A DNA stretch of 45,787 bases from RGIG1828 sp045541875 (lineage in GTDB: Bacteria > Bacillota > Clostridia > UMGS1810): assembly GCA_045541875.1 (NCBI GenBank), contig JAZQJX010000067.1, positions 1-45,787 of the forward strand, in the 5' to 3' direction. A program made the position numbers and the translations under genes. A model generated the notes under the pieces. It did not search any database, was not told the DNA's origin, and saw nothing but the letters and a program-made list of their open reading frames with translations. Positions 39,138-45,787 of the stretch are shown here, piece by piece (the stretch's first letter is position 1; every line of letters starts with the position of its first letter).

Positions 39138-42100
39138 ATGACTACAAAGACAAGAAGGTTTCTTGCCCTCTTAATGACAGTTTTTATGTGTTTTACAATT
39201 CAGCTTCCCACTTTTGCGGCTGAAGCAGACGCAACAGTTTTCGATTTTGAAGACGGTAGTCTCGCTAAACTTACCGACACATCCAACTATGATCCGGTGG
39301 AATCTTTCAGCATTCACACATGGGAAGAAGGCACCGATGATGAAATATGGGGAAAAAGTTTGAAATACAAAAACCGTGCCGGAAAGAACGAGGCAATACA
39401 AATAGGTTCAATCGGCGGTGGCACATATAATTTATTTGCTGTTGAATATTCAATCAGGATAGACAAAGCAAGCAGTACGTTCAACACAGATTTTCGTCAC
39501 TCAGGCGGAGATTTATATGTTATGAAGATGGATTCAAGTCTTAATGTTGTGTTGTGTGATACTGTTGTTACACAATATGAACTTGAAAAATGGTATGATA
39601 TTAAAATATGGTATGATACACCCAAGAAAGAAGCACTTCTTTTAATGAAAGAAAGTTCTGCATCTGAATGGAACATATATGGTGCGAAATTCGGATCAGC
39701 AACAGACAACGGAACAGAAAAACTGTTTTTTGAGTTTCACGACGGTTCCGATGAGGAAGATGTAAAGTATATTGATAATCTGAAATTCTTCCCCTACACA
39801 GAAAGTGAAAAAGCAAATCTTATGCTTTCAAACCTTCGTGATGATTTTGAATCCGGAATAGGCAGCAGTTGGGAAACAACAAACGTGGACTATGAAACAT
39901 CAGATCTTGTTGCAGAGCCTCTTGACGGCTATGACGGAAATGTGATGAAGTTAAAGGATATATCTGAGGATACATCCGATGTACAACTTGCAGTAGGCAA
40001 ATATCCCTTCACTGATTTAACTGTGCCTGATGCACGTCAGAGGGTTGCATTCAAAATCGGTTCCAACTTTGACGAGGGAAGTGCCGGAGTGAAAATGAAC
40101 TTTAAAGCTCCCGAAACAGGAACACTTTCAGAAGTAAATCTTTTAACTCTTTCAGAAGAAGCAGTTGTTATGGGTGATGCGTCAGAGGGTGCAGTATTTG
40201 AAGATGCAAACATCGAGCCCGGAAAACTTTATGATGCAGAACTTATCTATGATGCAACAACATTCACAGCAGCCTTTTCATTAACAGGCGAAAATGGAGA
40301 TATATATTCAAGTTACCTTGATATGGGACTTTTTGACGGTGAATATGGTTCAATCAGCAGCGTAGAATTTGTGTGTCAGTCTACCGCTCAGAATGAAGTT
40401 TATGTTGATGATTTTGTCTGGGAACTTCATGATGTTGATTTTGAATATGAAGATTACATAATCAAAAGCGGAAGAGAGCATGATGCAGACATTAATGAAA
40501 CTGTAATTTTTAAATTTACAGATGCCATAGCAAGTGACAACATTCCTGCCGTTGAAATCACAAAAGACGGCGAAGCGGTAAATGAGGAATGTATCGTAGA
40601 AGCAAAAGGTAAAACAGTTCAGGTAACATTTGAAGAACTTGAAAAAGATTCAGATTATACAGTGGAAGTTTTCGGTGCCAAGTGTGTGTTTGGCGGAGAA
40701 GCAGATTCCGGCGTAGCAGAATTTACAACCGCTGATTACACAGTTAAAACTGAAATGATTTCTGTAGATGAAGGCACAATCACTGCAAATCTTAAGAGCG
40801 CATACAATGGCGGTATTGAAGCATATGTTGCAGCATCGGCATATGATGGTGATGACAACCTCACACAGGTTAAACTTCTTCCTGTAGAAGTTCCCTACAG
40901 AGAAACAGAAAGTGTAACTTTCATTCCTGAATTTGAAGGAGAATACAGTTACATAAAAGCAATGGTAATAAAGAATTTTGAATCTGCAATTCACTATAGT
41001 TCCAATGTTCCGTCAGATATGGAATCTGACTCTGATGAAGAGACAGACGGTGAATGTGTGGCAATAACATCTGTGGAAAAAGATGGAGATACATTTACCA
41101 TCTGCGGTAAAAACATTTCCAAAAAAGATTCCATCATTTCAATTCAGGTTTTAAATCCCGACAAAACATGGACAGACCTTGAAGGTTTTGATTATGAAAA
41201 TGGTGATATCACCCGGATTCTTTCAGGAATTGATTCTGTGGCAGGTGTAGAATACGCAGAAGGTTATTCATTCACTCAAAAAATCACAGGTGACGAAATT
41301 CCACCTTTCAGAATTCGTTTTGGTGACGGAAAAATATCATACTATGACCGTGATTTGATGGAAAGTATAAACGCGGCTTCTTCTGCACAGGAACTTGAAG
41401 AAATTTCCAAAGGAAACGTTGCAGTATGGGATGATATGAAATCATATGTGGAAGATCTCAGCGAAGAAGAACAGCCTGTTTTCTGGCAAATTCTTTTTGA
41501 AACAAAAGAAGCACTTTCACAAGAAGGAACTCCTTTTGAATTTCCATCACAGTTTTCCGCGAAGGCACCGGGCGTTTCAGTTCTGGCAAGATTGAATCTT
41601 GCATCAGACAAATCAGTTCTTGAAACTCTCTTTGCAGATTTCAGAAATGAAAGAATACTCACAGGAAATTCCTATGATATATATGCAGGCGAGGGAGATT
41701 TTGATGAATATGGAATGTCAGAATCTCAGAAATCTTCTTTCTTTACATATATTTACTCAAATATAAATGACTATGAGTACATAGAAGATTTCACAACTGA
41801 TTTTAATGAAAATGCACTTTTCTATGCAATTAAAGGTGCTCCCAAAGCGGCAGTAGATGCGATAATTTCCAATTCTGATCTTATAGACTCTGATGAAATC
41901 CCCACATATTTTGAACTTTCATCCACAAAGAAACGTAACGTATGTAAAAAAATCGGAGCAAATGATCGTTACAAATCAATAGAGGTGCTTCTTTCTGACA
42001 TAGAATCAGCAGCAAAATCTGAAAAGAGAGCAAAAGAAGAATCTGCCGGTGGCGGCGGAGGCGGTGGCGGAGGAAATACTCAGTTTAAAGGCGAGCCCTT

Positions 42101-42680
42101 CGTATCCGTTTTTGAAGAAGACAAAACAAAGGAAGAAAACGTTACCTTTACAGATATTGCAAATGTGGATTGGGCTAAAACAGCAATAAATGCACTTGCA
42201 GACAAAAACATTGTATCCGGTGACGGAAAAGGAAGTTTCAGACCAAATGATTTTGTCACAAGAGAAGAATTTGTAAAAATGCTTGTTCTCACTCTTAACA
42301 TTTCCACATCATCTGCTGATGAAAACTTTGATGATATCACATCTTCCGACTGGTGCCGTCCCTATGTTGCAGCGGCAATTTCCAAAGGAATTGTAAACGG
42401 CATAGACGAAAATAACTTTGGTAAAGGAAGAATAATCACAAGAGAAGAAATGGCAACAATGACCTACCGTGCATTATCTGCCATGGGCATAATGCTCGGC
42501 GGTGCCGATAAAGATGAATTTGCAGATATGAATTCAATCAGTGACTGGGCAAAGGAAGCTTGCGTGAAAATGCAGGAGGCAGGCATCATAAATGGTATGG
42601 GTCAAAACCACTTTGCACCAAAAGAAAATGTAACAAGAGCACAGGCAGCAAAAATACTCTATGAAGTATTATCAAGATAA
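39138..42680 (+). CDS. SLH-anchored surface protein with N-terminal jelly-roll domains
   Basis: A 1180-residue exported protein. A signal peptide (TFAA, near residue 28) is followed by two LamG-like jelly rolls (about 30-215 and 235-440) and an Ig-like domain (about 445-540). The middle region (about 540-960) is unrecognised. A run of nine glycines near 971-980 leads to three SLH repeats at the C-terminus (from about 1002: FTDIANVDWAKTAINALADK, FDDITSSDWCRPYVAAAISK, MNSISDWAKEACVKMQEA, each ending in a TREE or TRAQ motif). SLH repeats attach to pyruvylated wall polymers. Start 39138 lies nine bases after AAAGGA; the ATG at 39129 directly abuts it. Probably a glycan-binding partner of the secreted heparinase-like protein. 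Confidence 0.86.
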   Translation: MTTKTRRFLALLMTVFMCFTIQLPTFAAEADATVFDFEDGSLAKLTDTSNYDPVESFSIHTWEEGTDDEIWGKSLKYKNRAGKNEAIQIGSIGGGTYNLFAVEYSIRIDKASSTFNTDFRHSGGDLYVMKMDSSLNVVLCDTVVTQYELEKWYDIKIWYDTPKKEALLLMKESSASEWNIYGAKFGSATDNGTEKLFFEFHDGSDEEDVKYIDNLKFFPYTESEKANLMLSNLRDDFESGIGSSWETTNVDYETSDLVAEPLDGYDGNVMKLKDISEDTSDVQLAVGKYPFTDLTVPDARQRVAFKIGSNFDEGSAGVKMNFKAPETGTLSEVNLLTLSEEAVVMGDASEGAVFEDANIEPGKLYDAELIYDATTFTAAFSLTGENGDIYSSYLDMGLFDGEYGSISSVEFVCQSTAQNEVYVDDFVWELHDVDFEYEDYIIKSGREHDADINETVIFKFTDAIASDNIPAVEITKDGEAVNEECIVEAKGKTVQVTFEELEKDSDYTVEVFGAKCVFGGEADSGVAEFTTADYTVKTEMISVDEGTITANLKSAYNGGIEAYVAASAYDGDDNLTQVKLLPVEVPYRETESVTFIPEFEGEYSYIKAMVIKNFESAIHYSSNVPSDMESDSDEETDGECVAITSVEKDGDTFTICGKNISKKDSIISIQVLNPDKTWTDLEGFDYENGDITRILSGIDSVAGVEYAEGYSFTQKITGDEIPPFRIRFGDGKISYYDRDLMESINAASSAQELEEISKGNVAVWDDMKSYVEDLSEEEQPVFWQILFETKEALSQEGTPFEFPSQFSAKAPGVSVLARLNLASDKSVLETLFADFRNERILTGNSYDIYAGEGDFDEYGMSESQKSSFFTYIYSNINDYEYIEDFTTDFNENALFYAIKGAPKAAVDAIISNSDLIDSDEIPTYFELSSTKKRNVCKKIGANDRYKSIEVLLSDIESAAKSEKRAKEESAGGGGGGGGGNTQFKGEPFVSVFEEDKTKEENVTFTDIANVDWAKTAINALADKNIVSGDGKGSFRPNDFVTREEFVKMLVLTLNISTSSADENFDDITSSDWCRPYVAAAISKGIVNGIDENNFGKGRIITREEMATMTYRALSAMGIMLGGADKDEFADMNSISDWAKEACVKMQEAGIINGMGQNHFAPKENVTRAQAAKILYEVLSR

Positions 42681-42692
42681 GGAGGGTATAAT

Positions 42693-45341
42693 ATGAAAAG
42701 AATTCTTACATTAATAATAGCAATTTCGCTTGTTATGTCGTCTTTCTGTATATCCCCTGTGTCTGCATCGGGTGACAGTTATTCAGACAAAGCAATAGAG
42801 GTTGTAGCAACATTAGGTCTTATGAATAATACACTGGTATTAGATCCCGACGCACAGATGACAAGAGGAGATCTTGTAGATACTGTTCTTAATCTTTGTG
42901 ATACAAAGACCGACAGTGCATCATCTGTATTCACCGATCTTGAAGATACTCACGTTCACTATAATGCCATAATGACAGCCTATAATATGGGACTTGTTGC
43001 AGGCTTTGGTGACGGAACAGTTCGCCCTGATGATGTTGCAACAGTTTCGCAGGCAATGAAACTCATATACTATGCCCTTGGCTATAAAGAATTTCTTGCT
43101 CAGACCAACAGTCCCGCAATGGCAGTAGAGAGAGCGGGTGTTGGAAGTTTTGGCGACACAAATTCCTCTGCACCTCTTACCGCAAAAAAATTAGCATCTC
43201 TCATGGTTGAAGCAGGGGAAAGTTATCCTTTGGAAGTACAGAAAATCGGAAATGATGGAGACATTTCTTTTCAGTATTACAATGCAAAGGAAACAGTTTT
43301 AGAAAGATATTATGACATTTCAAGAGTTGAAGGCGTGGTAACATCTGCCGGCGGAATGAATCTTGAAATTGAAAATAATTACAATGCGGACTGGATTGTA
43401 ATTGCAGGAAACGTTCTTAGAAAAGAACATGTGAGTGCAGAACCCTTCTTTGGACAAAGGGTAGTAGCATATTATCGTCAGTATAAGGATCTCATAGACA
43501 AACGTCTTGTATGTTTGTATTCCTATAATAATAATGTTATCGAAATCAATTCTGAAATCTATGACGGATACACAGACGGTAAGTTATATTATGAAGTGGG
43601 AGATATGAAATATGACGATATCGAGGTAGATTTTTCCTCAGTTGATATGTTTGTAAATAACGTAATGGTGAAAAATGCCAACGAAAGTTATTTTGACATT
43701 GATTCCGGAAAAATCACCCTCATTGATAACAATATGGACAGGGTTATTGATGTTATCGTTGTTGTTGAGTATGAAACCTACGTTGTCAATGCAGTAAACG
43801 TATCTCTCAACACAATTATCGGAAAATACAATGAACAGGCACTCCTCCTTGATGAATATGCCAATGTAAGCATTGTGTCCGAAACCGGAGAAGTAATCTA
43901 TATTGAAGAACTTTCTCAAAATGACGTTCTCTCAGTTGTAAAGGCAGGAGACAAATCAAGCATTTCAATTGTCTATGCAATCACAGAACTTCGCGGTACC
44001 ATTGAAGAGGCCAGAGAAGACAATGGCCGTTTATATCTTACAATATCCGGCAAAGAATACAGAGTAACCGATGACTGCAAAACCATTGAGGAAACACTTC
44101 TCACACCGGGAAGAAAGGGAATATTCCCCTTAAACGCTTCAGGTGAGATTTCAACTTTCATATCAATAGGTGATATTGCTCACTTTGGTTATGTTATTCA
44201 GACCAAACAGACACGTGGCTTAAAGAGCGTGGTAATGTCCAAGATTTTGGATGAGGACGGTTCAGTTAATGTATACTACTACGACAAAAATGTTAAAATT
44301 GACGGCTCAGTCTATAACGCAGTAGAGGCTGTAAGCCGTTTGAACGGAGTTCTCGTATCCTTCACAACAGATGATGAAGGACTCATCAAAACGATTGATA
44401 CCCCATTTGAAACTGTAGTAACCGGCGAGGGCGATACAAAGGTAATCACCTACGAAGGTCTTGGTGAAGAAGAAAGCCACCTCAATTCACTCCAGATGTT
44501 CTATGACGGATATGACACCGATACACTTGTCCGCTATAAATCATCCTCAGGTATTCTTGGCGGAAAAGTTGCTCTTGACACTTCAGCCCCGATTTTTGTA
44601 ATTCCTACAGGCGAAGCGGCAACCGATAATGACTACAAGGCATATACCATAGAAAACTACTTAAGAGGTGACAGTGATTACCAACTTGTAGCATATAAGA
44701 TGTCAGACAGAAGTCTTATAGCAGATGCAACACTTGTTTACACAGAAGTTACGGGTTCAAACGAGACACCTCTTGAAGATACACAGCCCATATTTGTTGA
44801 AAAGGCAACAAGAGTTCTGGATAAATACGGCGATCCTGTTACAAGAATTACAGGTTATTACCGAACAGAAAAACGAGTGTTCTATCTTACCGATGAACTT
44901 GCAAAAGAAGTTACACATCAGGTACGCGGCGGTGACATTATAAAACTCACCTATAATTCAGAAAACTATATCAAGGGTATTCAGGTTATCTATAGTTATG
45001 CTGACCGTGAACTGAAAGTTGCAAACCCCACACAGGAAGATATAACAGCGGTTTTCAGAATCATGAACGCCAATGTCTACAGAAAAGAAGATACTGTAAT
45101 TATTTCCACAACTCAGAACCTTGTTCCGGGAACTGACTATGAAGGCGAAGAACTTTCGTTCGAAGAAGTTCGTAATGTTTCAAAATATAGAATGCATATA
45201 TATGATGAAAAAACAGAAACCATTTCTGCAGCCACAGCAGCAGACATTATAGCATTTAAAGATACAGGTTCAATCTGTTCGGAAATTGTTGTATATGACA
45301 GATATGGTGATCCGTTTGACATGTATATATTCAAATATTAA
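42693..45341 (+). CDS. SLH-domain surface protein with N-terminal anchor
   Basis: An 882-residue exported protein. A signal peptide (cleavage near residue 26) is followed directly by SLH-like repeats (about 27-170: SDKAIEVVATLGLMNN, AQMTRGDLVDTVLNL, FTDLEDTHVHYNAIMTAYNM, then VSQAMKLIYYALGY). The remaining 700 residues are beta-rich and contain repeated strands such as EGVVTSAGGMNLEIENN and GTIEEAREDNGRLYLTISGK. I do not recognise a family for them; similar proteins occur in clostridial SLH gene clusters. AAGGAGGG precedes the ATG 12 bases after the previous gene, so they are co-transcribed. It may be a structural component of the surface layer. Confidence 0.85.
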   Translation: MKRILTLIIAISLVMSSFCISPVSASGDSYSDKAIEVVATLGLMNNTLVLDPDAQMTRGDLVDTVLNLCDTKTDSASSVFTDLEDTHVHYNAIMTAYNMGLVAGFGDGTVRPDDVATVSQAMKLIYYALGYKEFLAQTNSPAMAVERAGVGSFGDTNSSAPLTAKKLASLMVEAGESYPLEVQKIGNDGDISFQYYNAKETVLERYYDISRVEGVVTSAGGMNLEIENNYNADWIVIAGNVLRKEHVSAEPFFGQRVVAYYRQYKDLIDKRLVCLYSYNNNVIEINSEIYDGYTDGKLYYEVGDMKYDDIEVDFSSVDMFVNNVMVKNANESYFDIDSGKITLIDNNMDRVIDVIVVVEYETYVVNAVNVSLNTIIGKYNEQALLLDEYANVSIVSETGEVIYIEELSQNDVLSVVKAGDKSSISIVYAITELRGTIEEAREDNGRLYLTISGKEYRVTDDCKTIEETLLTPGRKGIFPLNASGEISTFISIGDIAHFGYVIQTKQTRGLKSVVMSKILDEDGSVNVYYYDKNVKIDGSVYNAVEAVSRLNGVLVSFTTDDEGLIKTIDTPFETVVTGEGDTKVITYEGLGEEESHLNSLQMFYDGYDTDTLVRYKSSSGILGGKVALDTSAPIFVIPTGEAATDNDYKAYTIENYLRGDSDYQLVAYKMSDRSLIADATLVYTEVTGSNETPLEDTQPIFVEKATRVLDKYGDPVTRITGYYRTEKRVFYLTDELAKEVTHQVRGGDIIKLTYNSENYIKGIQVIYSYADRELKVANPTQEDITAVFRIMNANVYRKEDTVIISTTQNLVPGTDYEGEELSFEEVRNVSKYRMHIYDEKTETISAATAADIIAFKDTGSICSEIVVYDRYGDPFDMYIFKY

Positions 45342-45412
45342 TGAATATAGAGATTAAATCTCTTTATATCATAGGATAATTTAATCAAATTATCTGCTCC
45401 TAAAAAATATAA

Positions 45413-45463
45413 GGATTCAGGTCATCCTCCGGCTTCCCACGGAGGGTGACCAACCCCGAATCC
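45413..45463. repeat. Large imperfect hairpin in the 45.4-kb spacer
   Basis: GGATTC pairs with GAATCC, and GGTCA.CCTCCG pairs with CGGAGG.TGACC inside it. A small palindrome (GATAATTT..AAATTATC, 45375-45394) precedes it. No T-run follows, so it may be an extragenic repeat or RNA structure rather than a terminator. Confidence 0.6.
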
Positions 45464-45605
45464 GAAAATGTGTATGAAAGATGATATTTAAAAGTTAATA
45501 AAAACTTTGTTGATTTTTAAATATTATCCGTTTATGTCAAACATTCAACAAATGGAGTTACTCGCAGGACACAAATACAAATTACTGATTCTGACATAAT
45601 ATAGT

Positions 45606-45636
45606 AACCGGATTACACGGTTTTCTGTTGAAAACC
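45606..45636 (+). other. Overlapping alternative stems before the last gene
   Basis: AACCG/CGGTT (45606-45622) and GGTTTTC/GAAAACC (45619-45636) share the GGTT segment, so only one stem can form at a time. The rest of 45464-45660 is AT-rich, with no certain promoter recognised. Confidence 0.35.
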
Positions 45637-45674
45637 ATTGTAATATATATTTTATTTTTTAGGAGGAATAAAAA

Positions 45675-45787
45675 ATGACAAAAGCAGAACTTCAAGTAAA
45701 ATTTGAAGCTGGCCGTAAAGCGATTCGCAATGCGGTAGACTTCCAGCTCGGTTTCCTTGGCGAAGGCGGAAAGTATATCTGGGACGG
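45675..45787 (+). CDS. 5' end of an unidentified gene, cut by the window
   Basis: AGGAGG precedes an ATG opening a frame that runs off the end. The 37 visible codons begin MTKAELQVKFEAGRKAIRNA and include QLGFLGEGGKYIWDG. There is no signal peptide. The Gly- and Trp-containing stretch recalls the first helices of alpha/alpha-toroid proteins, but this is too short for an assignment. Its place after the surface locus suggests a related glycan role. Confidence 0.75.
   Translation, partial: MTKAELQVKFEAGRKAIRNAVDFQLGFLGEGGKYIWD

Noticed and set aside
1..45787. CRISPR array, prophage structural genes or insertion sequence transposase
   Set aside because: No regularly spaced repeats, phage morphogenesis proteins or transposase motifs were found on either strand.

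Overview
The window looks like chromosome of an anaerobic, spore-forming Clostridia-type Firmicute, probably a gut lineage. The DNA is AT-rich with strong AGGAGG ribosome sites and TTGACA/TATAAT promoters. A perfect CIRCE element precedes groES-groEL, the surface proteins carry S-layer homology (SLH) domains, lipobox lipoproteins are common, and a tiny ORF matches the sporulation peptide SpoVM. I saw no rRNA, tRNA, CRISPR array or transposase.

Layout. 1-202: palindromic extragenic repeats. 203-6665: housekeeping genes (EamA transporter, an XRE-PfkB fusion, a lipid kinase divergent from manA, trpS, a TagO/WecA-type sugar-phosphate transferase). 6751-9724: a leftward metal-uptake operon (Fur-family regulator, binding lipoprotein, ATPase, permease) behind a Fur-box promoter. 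9851-13443: a heterodimeric ABC exporter with one degenerate ATPase site. 13520-13762: two very small genes, a 53-aa membrane protein and a SpoVM-like 24-aa peptide. 13838-14977: a CapA-like lipoprotein. 15122-20612: a BlaI/BlaR1-like pair and a large SLH protein, all behind BlaI-type operators; the receptor and the SLH protein appear to share a C-terminal domain. 20691-23961: groEL, groES and ychF.

23944-30349: a 6.4-kb island that appears to have entered codons 4-6 of ychF. Its left end supplies a replacement ychF start, ribosome site and promoter. The displaced original start and promoter lie at its right end. It carries a regulator with two HTH domains and a seven-gene operon, four of whose proteins carry CxxC zinc ribbons and two of which are lipoproteins. 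No integrase is present.

30525-45787: a truncated TetR-type gene with its operator, then a polysaccharide and cell-surface locus. It holds a cytoplasmic heparinase II/III-like protein divergent from a barrel-fold hydrolase-like protein, a secreted paralogue of the heparinase with a discoidin-type domain, two SLH-containing surface proteins, and the start of another gene. The divergent pair and the secreted paralogue share an operator-like sequence, which suggests one regulator for both.

All functional calls come from reading motifs by eye; no database search was run.
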